Shown here: positions 47,004 through 59,427 of the stretch, piece after piece
How the letters are laid out: every line of letters begins with the position of its first letter
Numbering within the stretch: the stretch's first letter is position 1
NCBI GenBank assembly: GCA_022496805.1
Contig: CM040088.1
Coordinates: 3,410,001 to 3,474,000 of the forward strand
Reading direction: 5' to 3'
From: Pohlia nutans
Lineage: Eukaryota; Streptophyta; Bryopsida; Bryales; Mniaceae
DNA: 64,000 nucleotides
Notes under the pieces: generated by a model
The model's database searches: none
What the model saw: only the letters and a program-made list of their open reading frames with translations
What the model was told of the DNA's origin: nothing
Position numbers and translations under genes: made by a program

Positions 47004-47288
47004 TTAACCCTTAAACGTCAAAGCAAGCCCCATGGGCTTGGTATAAAGGAATAATTGGAGAAAAAAGTTTCAATTCTCAACCAAATCAAGCGAGACTTAT
47101 TGCGTTGGAAAGCTACTGAAAAAGCAATCTAGATTCCAAAATTTTGCTTCATTTGAGAGATTGTGGAATCGTTGGTAAGCAATCAAAGTTATCAAATTGA
47201 ACGAGTTTTGAGGTTGGGGCAGCTGAATTTCAGCAGTGCCACAGTGCTACAGTGCTAGCCAGCAGTGCACTGCAGAGCCGTTTTTGCC

Positions 47289-47320
<32 letters not shown>

Positions 47321-47385
47321 CCCAAAAAAAATTTAGATTCCTTTCAGGCTGCCCCATTTAGGCCCTCTTGACGTTTAAGGGTTAA
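47004..47385. mobile_element. TTAA-type MITE, single copy
   Basis: Starts TTAACCCTTAAACGTCAAAG and ends CTTGACGTTTAAGGGTTAA. The inverted repeat is perfect over CCCTTAAACGTCAA. 382 bp including both TTAAs. The interior contains a GTGCTACAGTGCTAGCC direct-repeat patch and a T-rich run. Confidence 0.92.
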
Positions 47386-47405
47386 CCCTTAAGCGTCCAT
47401 ACTAC
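47382..47405. mobile_element. Solo TTAA-type end abutting the previous element
   Basis: TTAACCCTTAAGCGTCC starts exactly at the right TTAA of the preceding element, as in the array at 40240. No clear right end is found downstream. Confidence 0.5.
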
Positions 47406-47523
47406 AATTGCCTGGTCAAACCTCATCAATTCTTCACATTTTAAAATATATTATATTTTCTGGTATTTTTCTCATATAAGGTATTGTTGAATCGATTTTC
47501 CTTTATTTTTTTCATAATTATTT

Positions 47524-47546
47524 TATATATATATATATATATATAA
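47524..47546. repeat. (TA)n microsatellite
   Basis: An uninterrupted TA run of about 11 units. Confidence 0.9.
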
Positions 47547-48858
47547 TAAGATTTTTCAAAGTTTTCCTTGTAAAAAACATTGTAATTACAAAAATAATTA
47601 AAATAGTATGAAATTTTTAGGAAAAATGTAAATAATAGTGATGCACAAGAAGGTGTAGGTGGCATGCTTCTTGAGCTTATATAAAACAAAATTCTAGTTT
47701 ACCCTGTGTAGCTCCTTCAGAGAGTTGGATTGTGATGAATTTGAATTGATTTTTCTGACTAGATTCAGTGATTTGAACCAAACTCAACCCAACTGAGGAC
47801 TACATAGGCATTGTGAGAATTTTAACAGCACCAGACGGTCTATGCCTCATATAAGTGGGCCTCAAGATTGGGATGACCTAGGTGCGTCTAAGCATGGACT
47901 CCTCAAATTAGATTACTAAATTTAGATGTTGACTTCAAGAGCAATTCCACAAGTAAAAAATACAAATCCAAACACTAGGTTAAAAGATAAACGTAGTGGA
48001 AATAAGGGTGGAATTATTATGACTAATCAAGGCTCTAGGGTCAAGTACATGGGTTTTTGAGGCAATAAATGACCCGCATTAAGTAATAAGTACCTGAGAT
48101 AAAATGGGCAATTCTAGGGTAAAAGTCAACCATAGTAACTAATAGGGGCTAGGGATAAAAAAAAACACGTAAATAGTCTTAAAGGTAGGTAACTGGAGAT
48201 TTTTGGGGACAAAAGGGGCATAGTAAAAGTCTATGGGAAAAAAAATAATAGTATGGGGATAAAAGTAAAAAGTGGGTAACAAAAGGACTTAGAGGTAAAA
48301 TTAGGGTTTTGGATTTTAGGGTTTTTGAACAAAGGGCATTAGTAAAAAATGGGGTAAAATAGAGTTTTGGTTCACTAGAGATAAAATAGAGGGTAGAAGG
48401 TGCATTCAAGCAAAACAAAAGTATCTAACATCAACTATAGGAATTAGGGCAAAGGATGCAAGGAGTGGAGTTTTGCAAAAACAAGAGTTTTAAACAACTG
48501 GGAAAAAAAACCATACAACCATAAAAATGCAATACACAATGATCGTTACACATTCCAATCAATACTAGAAAATGGCAGTTGAATCAACAAAAAAATCAAC
48601 AAAATTTTGTTGTTTCATGTACTATAATGTCCGTTTTCACTAATTTTCAAACTTTCTGTGAGGCAACAAAAAAATTTGTCAGATTTCTATTGGTTTAGGA
48701 ACTATAAGAAAAATTGTGACCATATCAACAACAATCCAACAAATTTCATAAACTACCAATTTTTAAAAATGTTGAAAAGTGCATCATAAAGTGTCAATTT
48801 TACAAAAACATTAAAAATTAGATTGAAAAATATAAATTTTCAATTAAGTCTAATTTTT

Positions 48859-48862
48859 TATA

Positions 48863-48905
<43 letters not shown>
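48859..48905. repeat. (TA)n microsatellite
   Basis: A TA run of over 20 units with one interruption (TATATGTATA). Confidence 0.92.
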
Positions 48906-48907
<2 letters not shown>

Positions 48908-51889
48908 AGAACATTATAATATCATAGAATATTCTAATATTATACTACTTATTTTCAAGGATGTTTTTGTACTACAAGTGCCATAGTTTTGAACAAAAAA
49001 ATTTCTTGGCGTTGTAAAACAATTGATTTAATGATGTAATATAATAAATAGGGAAAATACTAAAAATATTTTAATATTGTAAAATGGAATCTTTTGGAAT
49101 TTCGGGAAATTTTTGACATCTTTTCAAACTATTTTATATTATTTTGGAATCTTTTGGAATATTTCTAGAATATTCTTAAAATCCTTACGATTTAATTTCC
49201 CAAAATAGTTCTAAATCTTCATTTTTAGAATTTAGAAGAAATTAACATTAAAAATTCAATAAAATTACATTTTATATTTTTAGAATTCGAAATTTGGTAT
49301 TATTGGTTATAATTGTACTTTTCATCATAAAAGCAAAAAAAGAAGATGTACTAAAAAGCATAACATTATTTTTCCCAAATAGTAAAATTTATAACAAAAG
49401 ACATCGTAATTTATAACATTGTTTTTTGAAAGCTCCCCTACATGGAGTTTAACTTGGATTGAAATGATTCAAATTGGGTTCAAAAGCATACTTGATTTTC
49501 TATTAGAAACTAATTATGATTTAATCAAATTTTATTTTTTTAGTCTTGAGCAGCTCATAAAATGGGGCATCGACCAAAAAATGATCTCTTGAAGCATTAC
49601 GGGTTAAATTGAGTTTAAAATCAAACTTTCTTTGAACTCAATTTGAGCAGCTTTTCAAAAAATAAAATTGCAAAAGCTTTTAATTGCTTGCTATAAAGTT
49701 ATGCACTTTCCAATTTAGATTTTTACTTTCATTCTATATACCTCTCTTACATTACTTTATTTTAAGATGAATATTCAAGGTTTTACTTAATTTTGTTTTT
49801 TATTAGACCCACAACTCATTTCTCTAATATACAATTAAAAAAATTCAATTGAAACAGAAAGGCATACATGATGAAATGTCAAAAAGTGGGAAAAAAAGTC
49901 AAAAAATAATAATAAAAACTTACAATGAAAAAAATTGATTTTTAGTTGAATCAAACATAAAATGAAATAAAAATTGGAATAAAATGTTTTTGTAACTTAA
50001 AATAAAACAAAACATTGTAAAAGTAATGTTTTTAACATCACTGAAAATATGCAAATTGAAAATAAAAATTCTCGGTCATCATGATTTCATAAAAGAAAAA
50101 TTCAATTTTTTCGAAACTTTTCTAGATATAGAAAATAGCCTACATGAACTAGTGCAAAAGGACTTTGAAAAAATAAATTACATTCATCGTCTTGATTGTC
50201 GCAATTCTCTTCACTCTGGTCGTCTCCGCCTTATCGAACCAATTTGGCCTCTCCGCCGCCATGAACTGGCTCTCCTTCACCGTCTGATCTTGCTCACCTC
50301 ACCACCAACTCACACCAAATTTCTAGTCCACCTCACAATTAGGAACCACTGAGACTATGAGCACAATCAAGATCTATTATTTGGCAAATTCCTAAACTAT
50401 CCGGTGTCTCTCGGAAAAACAGAGTCTCGACGTCTACCGGAGAGGGAGAAAAAAAAATAACGATGTCTCACTTAATCTAATTAATCTACATTCATCCTCA
50501 AATTTCATTTGCACAACTTCATCCAAACCCTATCTACTTTATATTAGTGCCTCTCCACTCTATGTTAGCGTGAAACACACTAAAGTAGTGCTACCTATCC
50601 TAAATTGGCGTTGCCCCATACTGAATTCAGTGAATTGGTGGTTTTGGGCCCCTCAAAGCCCCATAGAAACTAGCTACCAAAAAACCCTACTAATTGGCCA
50701 TCTAAAAATTAACATCATGTATCATCAATAAATCAAAACAAAGCAAAATTCAAAATACCCTAGGTCTTCTAATTAACAAGTTTTGCACAAACAAAAACTA
50801 CACAATCAACTACAATGCACCCTAATTGCATTTTACACAAATCCTCTAAAATACTACTAAATGACTCACACCAAATGCACTAACTCAAAAATAATTGCAA
50901 AACCATCTATTTAAAATACTGCAACACACAATAAGTGTAAGATGTCGCGATAAATACATTACCATGTTTCGTGAGCCCTTTGGATGGTTCACAGGGGTTG
51001 GAATTGGGTTTAGTTGAATGGTGGAGAGAATCACTATCCAAACTAACAATGTGGATTTTCAAAGGGAGACCACGGTTGAGAATTTTCCCCAAGAGAAGGA
51101 CCATAGTTGAGAGTTTTTATCAAGGGTTGAAATTACTCTCCATGTATGGCCTTAAATTGAAACCCAAAAGCACCTAAAATTTTCAACCCAATCCCATGTG
51201 CGGCTCCCCTATATAATGCGTAAATAGGGCTACTTTCAAGCTGCACCCTAAAGCTGTTCATTCCAAAACTTGCACACTCAAAGATGCAATCAAAGATATT
51301 TTTACCCTACCTTAGAATACATCTCAAAAGGATTTCAACGAACCTAAGCTCATCTTCTAACTTCAACTAAGCGGTTTATGCACTACAAGCATTTGAAGAT
51401 TTGACATTCTTCACATGGCTAGTTTATCATTTTTCCGAGATTGGGCACATTTAGAAACCTCAATTATTAATTTTGGTATCAAATTGAAATTCTTGCAATT
51501 ATTATCAGAAGAAGACTGCACCCAACTTCTAATTCACAAATTTATACACACAATGAGTGATTTTCAAAACTTGTGTGAAATATGGTAGTGTATTGAGTGA
51601 TAGGAGACCTTGAAGAATTTACATGTTCCTATATGCATGATGCAAATTAAAAGTGATTCCAAAATTTAATGTATATGCATGTTCCTATATGCATAATGCA
51701 AAAAGTTACAAAAGGTCAAAGTTTTTATTGGTATATGTTTTAAAATTATTTGATCAATTGGTATATGATTTTAGTATATACCTTTTACACTTAATTCTAT
51801 TATAGAATCTTATAGTCTTCATTCTTTCTCTTGAAATTTAAGACACTGTTTTTAATTGTTTGTTATAAAGTCATCACTATTTTAAACCC

Positions 51890-52478
51890 TTAATCCCTAA
51901 AGGTCATAGCATCCAGAAACTGGACGACTAACAAATTCAAACCTTCCCTACGTTCTCATCAATGCTTGGATGAAAGTCATCTAAATTTTTGGAGATACTT
52001 CACCAAGTTGTCGTCCTATCTAATGGTTGGATTTAGTCATACTTGAGTACATATTTTTCTAAAATTACAAATGTAGAAGTATGTCAAGTCGTTGACCAAG
52101 CCAAAATTGCATTGACTGTAGTTCAAAAGTGGACTTACAAAAAAGAGGTCATAGATTCAAGAAACACAGAAATTTCAAAGAATCACCATGTTTAAGAGTA
52201 TCTCATTTCAAATTCATTCCAACAAAATTTACTCAAAAATATTAAAATTTTGTTTGTAAATTCAAATTTAGAAGGAATTTTTAATTTTAACTTTCAAATT
52301 TTAAAATTAAATATTGGTGATAGTATCAGTGAATTGAACTATACAGATGGAATCTAAAATTCAAAATTTAGAACTTTCATTTGTATATCAATTCCAAAAT
52401 ATTCTTCTAAATAGTACTTTATGATGATTTTTTTCAAATTGTCAATTTTAGGGACACCCTGGTACGTTTAGGGGTTAA
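51890..52478. mobile_element. TTAA-type MITE, family A
   Basis: Left end TTAATCCCTAAAGGTC is slightly decayed. The right end GGACACCCTGGTACGTTTAGGGG is identical to that of the copy in LRR intron 18. 589 bp, same orientation as that copy. Confidence 0.9.
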
Positions 52479-53229
52479 AGGACCACAAGTTTGTAAGCTC
52501 CAAGTAGGTGAATTTTGAATTAATCTTTATTCATCATTGAAGAAGATTTAATATGCATATCACAAATCTAAGTATTGGTTATTAAAACACCAAAATGAAA
52601 GAATATTTTGATAATTCAAATCAATCATTGAAGATATAATGAAAATAAAAATATATTAGCTAAAATGTTTGATCTAAAATTTACTAGTCAATTTTTTTTT
52701 TTAATCTCATTTTTTTCCAAATTTTTGTAAAGAAAGGATTTTTCATTCATTTGTAAGGATCTTTTCCCATCTTGTATTCAAGATTGAAAGCATTGGTACC
52801 TACCAATCTGAGGTAAGCCCCTGTATTTGTAACATATAATTATTTGCACCACTTTGAAGAATCCAAAACTCTTCAATCACAACCACTGCAATGAGAATTC
52901 AACGCAAAACGCTACACGCAACACTCCAAGACTAGGAAGCTCCCGCAAAGTGACTGCCTGTCGAGAAATGCGATGCATAACACTTTTAGGGTTTTACACT
53001 CCTACCTCTCTAATTGCACTCTCCTAGCCCACCAATGACAATGGTATTCCTATTTCCAAACTTGATATACCAACTCAAACCTAAATTTTGCCATGGAAGA
53101 GGAGTTTGGTTAGTATTCACAAGCAATATACTACTCTCAAACGCTTTAGCTAACAAAAAGCCTTCTCAAGTCAAATTCAAACATTGATTTTTAACAAGCA
53201 AATTGAGGACACCAGTGAGTGGTCTGAAT
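52479..53229. other. AT-rich spacer
   Basis: No gene seen. Confidence 0.5.
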
Positions 53230-54185
53230 GCTCTCATATCTAGAAACAATGTATCAACCTCAAACACGCTGACAATTTGACTAGCAAAATTTCTTCCAAA
53301 GTACAATTGGGACCTTGGTTTAAACAAGAAATTTGGAGATACAAGTCATTTTGTGGGAATTGATTTTAGAGCATGGGTAGGAATGCTCTCATATCCACTG
53401 GTGGGATGCTATAGAGGTCTTGATTTGACGTGGAAAGACTTTTGGCCGACCAGAGCGTCTGAGGCTAATATATTGCTTGTAGATATCTATCAGGAATTTA
53501 GGACCCCATGGATTTTAAACGATTTCCGTGCGACATCCAATATTTCATGGATTCGTACATTTTTCATATGGATTCTGCACGGATTTCGCACTAATTCCGC
53601 ACAATTATGCACTTTATTAGATTTAACAAAAAGAGTGAATGTAGAAACTGTGCGGATTCAATGCAGAATTAGCGCAAAATCCATTCGGAATCCGTGCAAA
53701 AAATGTACAAACCCATGAAACATAGGATGTCGCATGGAAATCGTTAAAAATCAGTGAGGTCCTAAATTCTTGATGCTAGCCATACCTTTCTTCTCTAGCA
53801 AAATTTAGATTTGACTACGGCTCGTATATTATGTTTAGAAATAGGGATACCAATGTTACTCGTAGGCATGCTATGAGCCAAATTTATCTTCGTTGGCAAA
53901 ATTTAGATCTGGACTAGTATACGAGGTTTGGAAATAGAGATACAAGCCTCACCTACGTGTTTGCTCCTAGAACATTCCCATCGGTGGCTACTATTCCCAA
54001 ATTTATTGTAGAAATTTGAACTTCTAATTTGACTTCGGAAGAGTTTTTGCTATCCAGAGCTCTTGAGACTAGTATTTTGCTCTAGATAAGATCCAAGTTC
54101 CTCTTGACTGGCATAATTTAAATATAGACAGGTATATGAGGTTCAAAAATAGAGTCACCAGCCTCATGTGGACTCGCTCTTACAA
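53230..54185. repeat. Diverged tandem repeats
   Basis: AATGCTCTCATATC recurs near 53229 and 53383. AAATTTAGAT(T/C)TG followed by (A/G)GAAATAG(G/A)GATAC recurs near 53804 and 53898, with a weaker copy near 54110. Unit spacing is irregular and there is no coding capacity. Confidence 0.6.
53492..53771. mobile_element. 280-bp foldback MITE
   Basis: The left arm AGGAATTTAGGACCCCATGG, followed by ATTTTAAACGATTTCCGTGC, pairs with the mirrored right arm AAGAATTTAGGACCTCACTG, followed by ATTTTTAACGATTTCCATGC. Pairing continues through GCGACATCC and TTTCATGG(A/G)TT(C/T)GTACATTTTT. The arms are about 130 bp and the element interrupts the surrounding tandem repeat. Target duplication is unclear. Confidence 0.88.
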
Positions 54186-55030
54186 CAATGTCCAAACTAA
54201 GGCCCACTTGGCACTTGGGACCCGTTGTTAGTCCAACCTAAAACTTTCAAATTCCATTTATTAGGATCACTCAAAAGTAGTAATTTGGAATTCTAAGGAT
54301 CTCATATTAACCTCCATCTGAACCTCTCATCAACATTTATTTATTCCATTGAAAAGCTTTTAGAAATTTTTAATATTTTTTCCATCAAGCACTCCCTTTC
54401 TTTGAACATTCTTTCAAAATTGTTCTGCACTGGTGCTTCTTTTCAACTTTTGGTTTTTGATTTATGACTCAATTGTATTTACTTTGACACAATTTCCCTA
54501 GTTGTACCCCTCATATGTTATTATTTGTTGAATTTTTATATATGTACAAAATACAAATTTGAATAGTATTAAAAAAAACCAATCAATGAATTGGTAGTTT
54601 GACATTTTGAAATTTTATTTATTGTAAATGATTTGGATTAATTGAATTAATGAAACAATGGTATCACATGCTCATGCCCATGCACATGCTATTCATAGCT
54701 TCAGTTTTATACTGACCATTTCTGTCTAATTCTCAAAATGATTATACGATTCAATGAATGACATAATGAAGTAAAATTTTGGTACTCTAATGTTTGTGTT
54801 GAGTATTTGTTTCAGTAGTGAATTAGAACAAGACTCATTTTATATCGCAAGTGTGTTTTGATTTATTTTGTGTATGTGTATTTAAGAAAAAAATGTAATG
54901 CATTATTAATCTATTACAATGCTTGGTTGTCTTCAAACTTTATTGTAAAAAGATAAGAGAGAAATATTGTAGTGAGACAACCAATCATTTTGGCATGTTA
55001 CGTTTTCAAGATATTAGTTTATCAATAGTT
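54186..55030. other. AT-rich spacer
   Basis: No gene seen. Confidence 0.5.
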
Positions 55031-55602
55031 TTAACCCCTAAATGCCTAAAGCCCTCTCCAAATTCGGCAGTTTTGCAAAGATGCATTGTAAAATGCAACC
55101 TAGAGGGATATTTTGAACTTGATATATGAATACAAGTTGTACATTATGAATTTTAGATTCTATCCATAAGGTTAGATCTATGATTTCTATTACCAATAAT
55201 TTTGTATAAAATTTGAAACGTAAAATTCAAAATTATTTTGTAATTCAATTACGAATAAGATATTGACAATCTACGGACGAATTTTTTGTGATTGGTTGAA
55301 ATGTAATACTCTAAGTGTAGTGATTTTTGGAGATTTTTTGGTTGCTTAATTTTATGAGTTGACTTTAGACCACTTTTACACTGAAATCTTCAAAATTTTG
55401 GATGAATCACTACAACATGAAATGAGGCATAAAAATTTCACAAATCATCCCCTTTCTTATCGGATTACATATGCATGAAGCTAACTTCCCATAGAATCTA
55501 CAGTAAAAATTCCATACTACAAAAAGTGCATGACAGATGAGAAATTATGGATGAAATCTGTACATCATCCAAAAAATGGACGCTCAGGCAGTTAGGGGTT
55601 AA
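55031..55602. mobile_element. TTAA-type MITE, family E
   Basis: Termini are CCCCTAAATGCCTAAAGC and (mirrored) CCCCTAACTGCCTGAGCG inside TTAA; 572 bp. The copy at 58852-59427 has the same interior in the opposite orientation (for example AAGTGCATGA / TCATGCACTT). Confidence 0.9.
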
Positions 55603-56508
55603 AGTTTTTAGAGTTTATAAAGCTAAGGAAGTTTTGAACATAATTACTATGTACCTTTTGAGTTTATTCAAAAATAACAAAAATAATTTAAATTTTAAAA
55701 AAAATATCAAGAAATCAAATTCATTTTACATTAAAAAACAAAGTCAAAGCTATATATTAATTTATAAATTTTATTTCTTACTTTAAGAATAATACAAAGA
55801 AATTTTCTAAATAAAGTTCATTGATTATTTCCTATCCACAAGGATATATCAAGATTGTGATCTTTTTTTATTCGAGATAAAAGTGATTTTTAAATAAAAT
55901 ACAAAGTTATTATCTAGTCGCAAAAAAGTAATACTATACCAAGCTCATGGACCTCATTTTTTTGTGACACCAAAACAATTCAACATGGAATCTCTATATC
56001 TCTTTTATATTCATTAGTGCTTTTGTCAATAAAACCAAACCATTATTTTTATTTGAATTTTAAATACTTTGTACATATAAAACACTCTTATTACGACTAT
56101 GTTCCATATTGGTCAAGTTACTTGTAAATAACTAATGTAATATAATATTGGGAAGATGACTTGTATTTATAATTCATTTATCAAACCAAAGAATCAAATA
56201 CTACGATCACTAAAGGTTTGCTAGTCTATTATATACTAAAGACTGATTTTCTTCAAGAATTATCTTCATAACTACAATCAAATCCACACATTTGAATCTT
56301 TTGCTTTTCTTTTACTTTTTCTTTTGCTATTTTTATATATTACAATAGATATCTTTAAATTTTGGTTTTTTTTTGTAATTTTACTTTATTAGTTCCTATG
56401 TATAATTTATTCATATGCCACAATCATATTAATTTGTTATATATTTTATATCATTATTATCTTTCACATTTCAAATTAAAGAGCGTTTGTGTATTACTAA
56501 AGTAATTC
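55603..56508. other. AT-rich upstream region of the PLATZ gene
   Basis: No gene seen. The last part presumably carries the PLATZ promoter and leader, but I cannot single out a motif. Confidence 0.45.
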
Positions 56509-57489
56509 ATGGATGTCTCAAATGAAAATCTCCGAGACATTATTCCCGAATGGTTTCGTCTCTTGCCTACAAAATTAGAATATACTAATCACTTGTGTTG
56601 TGAAGGTCATGGTGATAGGCTATTGCATCATCAAGATAAAAAAAATATCAAAGATTCTCCTTATATTGCAAGATTTTATTGTTTGCCTTGTAAAAAAGGT
56701 TGTCTTTGCACTAAATGTTTTGAAGATGGTTATTCCCACCACACACACGAGTGTATACGTGTTTTTAGAGCATCCGAAAGGCCTACCATCAAGGTTTATG
56801 ATAATCCCAATGATGGTGACGTACATCTTGTTGAACCTTTACTAAAACCATTTGAAGGAGCTTTACATGAATTATCAATTTATTCATGTAATCATCATTG
56901 GCACTATTTTTTGGCGCCTCTAATAGAATGTAAAGAACCAAAGATAAACATATGCCAAACTTGTAAAAGAAAAGAAACAAGTGACAAGCATTTCAAATAT
57001 TGTTCAATCAAGTGTTTGGTGGATTCAATGCTTCCCATAAAAGCAACACTTGAGGATTTAACATATGTTTGTGACTTCATTGCAAGAAAATCAAACTTGA
57101 AGAACAAATTGAAAGAAAGAGTTGATAAAGGTGTTGTTCCTTTACAAATTCGTCAGCTTAAATCCCTTAACATTGCGGATGAAGTTAAATGTTTGAGAAA
57201 TATGCAAACTCTCGCACGCAAGATGGTAGAACATATTGGAGTTAATGCAATTCATCAAAAAGATGTTTCTACATTCAAAGGAGATGATGAAACTGAAAAA
57301 GATTTGGATGAGGTCAAAATTTTCCAAAATTTCATCAAAGCACTCAAATTAAGCAAGAAAGCTCATGAGTCAAAGCAAAATGATGAAGTAGGTGCTTCAT
57401 CCAAATCAAGTGATATGAATGTTGAATCAGAAACAACACATACCAACAATGAAGATGGAACATCTTCATCCATAAATGAAACAAAATGA
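56509..57489 (+). CDS. Divergent PLATZ-type zinc-binding protein, intronless
   Basis: PLATZ proteins are plant-specific zinc-dependent DNA-binding regulators, often repressors. This 326-residue single-exon frame has the PLATZ order: W(F)RLL near residue 16, C-x2-H pairs (HLCCEGHGDR, FYCLPCKKGCLCTKCFEDG, HHTHECIRVF), a long middle with an irregular LLKPFEGALHELSIYSCNHH section, then CQTCKRKETSDKHFKYCSIK, matching the second C-x2-C...C-x3-C cluster. The C-terminal third is Lys/Glu/Ser-rich and low complexity. Canonical family members have several introns and a more regular DIQTYVINSA-type core, so this copy is divergent and could be a retrocopy. After the TGA the same frame stays open for 35 more codons. 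It sits alone among transposon-rich, AT-rich DNA. Domain assignment is fairly secure; activity is unknown. Confidence 0.82.
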   Translation: MDVSNENLRDIIPEWFRLLPTKLEYTNHLCCEGHGDRLLHHQDKKNIKDSPYIARFYCLPCKKGCLCTKCFEDGYSHHTHECIRVFRASERPTIKVYDNPNDGDVHLVEPLLKPFEGALHELSIYSCNHHWHYFLAPLIECKEPKINICQTCKRKETSDKHFKYCSIKCLVDSMLPIKATLEDLTYVCDFIARKSNLKNKLKERVDKGVVPLQIRQLKSLNIADEVKCLRNMQTLARKMVEHIGVNAIHQKDVSTFKGDDETEKDLDEVKIFQNFIKALKLSKKAHESKQNDEVGASSKSSDMNVESETTHTNNEDGTSSSINETK

Positions 57490-57597
57490 TTTAATGTGCA
57501 AACATTGAATATGATTCAAACCTTCAAATCGCATATTTCAAGACTGTTGAATGAAAATGCCAAAGGAAAACGCAAACGAGATTTAGATGAAATGTAA
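57490..57597 (+). other. In-frame extension after the PLATZ stop
   Basis: Directly after the TGA the frame continues with protein-like sequence (FNVQTLNMIQTFKSHISRLL) and a basic cluster (NAKGKRKRDLDEM) before a TAA. The basic KGKRKR resembles a nuclear-localisation signal. Either the TGA is a recent nonsense change or the extension is reached by an unseen splice or by readthrough. Confidence 0.5.
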
Positions 57598-58217
57598 CAT
57601 GAATTAAGAAAAAAAATCAACAGATTGTCAAGATCCAAAGTTGAGATCACTACAATAGACATATTGGTAAATTAGAACTAAAGTTAAATAATAACAAGGT
57701 GTTTAGGATTTAGGATATAGGATATAGGATATAGCAACAATATATATATTTTTAGCAACAATTAAAATTTGGAATCCTAGGTTTTTTCACTTCTATTATA
57801 TATATGAAGTTTGAATGTATTACAAGTATGCTACAATCAATGACAATGTAAAATTTTAATTATTGATTACGCTTCAAGAGGTCTTTTTAATCTAGATTAT
57901 TTAGGTGATAATCATAATCAATTATTTATTGTTCATGGACAAACATGCTATAATTATCAATGATAAGTGTGTGGGATATTATTGAAAGTCATGTTAGATA
58001 AGTTCATATAATGATGGAAAAAATACCCAATTTATCATAATTATTAATATCTTACTTTTGGACAAACTAGCTTATCTTTTCAAAATGCATAATTTTTTGG
58101 AAATTAGTTCTTAAAATTTGTAAAATGAAAGATTTCCATTTTTTTAACCAAATGCTGGAATCGAATTTTTGAAATAAAATAATTCTTTTGTCAAGCCTCA
58201 TTTTAAATTGATAGATT
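57598..58217. other. AT-rich spacer downstream of PLATZ
   Basis: A short GGATATAGGATATAG repeat lies near 57709-57733. Otherwise nothing supportable. Confidence 0.5.
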
Positions 58218-58771
58218 TTAACCCCTAAAGGACAAAGGACATTTTGTGTCCCTTCCCAGGTCTAACTTAGTTTTCACTTTGAAAAAAATCTTTTTTTATT
58301 CAAGTTGAACTAACAAAGTAACGGTAATCAAGTCTAGTTTTTATTCCACTTTATGATTCATCAAAATTCCAATTATTGAATCTTTTAAAGCAATTACCAA
58401 TTCAATGGGTCTAGAGCGAATTTGTTCTTCAACATAGTCTCTCTATTGCATTTTTCAAATTATAATTTTTATGTAAAATTTAAATACACCAAAGGGTTTT
58501 TAATTTTGATTTACACCCAAGATAAAAAAAATTATAAATTTTGGATACTTATTGTAATTAATATGATTTTATAAAGACATAGAGCTTAAGAAAATCACAA
58601 CAAATTCAATTTCCAAGAGAAAATTATAAAAAATTCAGGATGTATAGTAAACATTTAGGTTCATTTATGAAAAATATTTTCAAAAATATTTTCGTCAAAT
58701 CGAGAACAAGAAATTGAGCTACAGATTAAATTTTGGCTACATTGAGAAGGGGATGGTTGTTTAGGGGTTAA
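58218..58771. mobile_element. TTAA-type MITE, single copy
   Basis: Starts TTAACCCCTAAAGGACAAAG and ends GGTTGTTTAGGGGTTAA; the terminal inverted repeat is about 8 bp (CCCCTAAA). 554 bp, AT-rich, non-coding. Confidence 0.82.
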
Positions 58772-58851
58772 AGTCTAATAATGATTAATTGACTGAAGAT
58801 GTTTGTGTGTATTTAAAATATAAAGCTTTGATTATATAAAGTAAACCACAC

Positions 58852-59427
58852 TTAACCCCTAACCGCCCAACCATGCATATTTTGCATGATGGATAGATTT
58901 GAGATCCGTTTTCTCATCCATCATGCACTTTTTGCAAAGTGGATTTTTTACTGAAATTTTTATGGGAAGTTAGCTTTGTGCATATGTGATCCGATTAGAA
59001 TGGGGATGATTTGGTGAAATTTTTATGCCTCATTTCATGTTGTAGTGTTCCACCAAAATTTTGAAGATTTTAGTCTAAAAGTGCTCTTGAAAAAGTCAAC
59101 TACTAAAATTAAGCAGCCAAAAAATCTCCAAAAATCACTACACTTAGAGTATTACATTTCAACCCATCACAACAAATTTCATTATTAGATTTTCAATATC
59201 TTATTCATAATCATATTACAAAAGAGTTTTAAATTTTAAGTTTGAAATTTTATACACAAATATTAGTGATAGCAATCGCAAATCTATTCGTATGGATAGA
59301 ATCTAAAATTCACATTGTAAAACTTTTATTCATTCATCAAGTTGAAAATATCCCTCTTAGTTGCATTTTATAATGCATCTTTGGAAAACCGCCAAATCTT
59401 AAGAGGGTGAGAACGTCTAGGGATTAA
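58852..59427. mobile_element. TTAA-type MITE, family E (inverted copy)
   Basis: Starts TTAACCCCTAACCGCCCAAC and ends GAACGTCTAGGGATTAA. The interior is the reverse complement of 55031-55602. It lies only 80 bp from the preceding element. Confidence 0.88.

Larger units (their letters stand above)
47406..51889. other. Long AT-rich intergenic region
   Basis: No supportable gene. A slightly GC-richer patch at 50180-50310 interrupts the AT-rich run but has no recognisable coding motif. Confidence 0.5.

Noticed and set aside
47382..49610. A possible 2.2-kb TTAA element from the solo end at 47382 to GGGTTAA near 49603
   Set aside because: The candidate right end (CATTACGGGTTAA) matches the left terminus over only three bases, so the pairing is not supported.
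53353..53718. 121-codon open frame
   Set aside because: Two-thirds of it is the 280-bp foldback and the rest a degenerate repeat; no protein family similarity.
56620..56826. Minus-strand open frame opposite the PLATZ gene
   Set aside because: A shadow of the PLATZ coding frame with no independent support.
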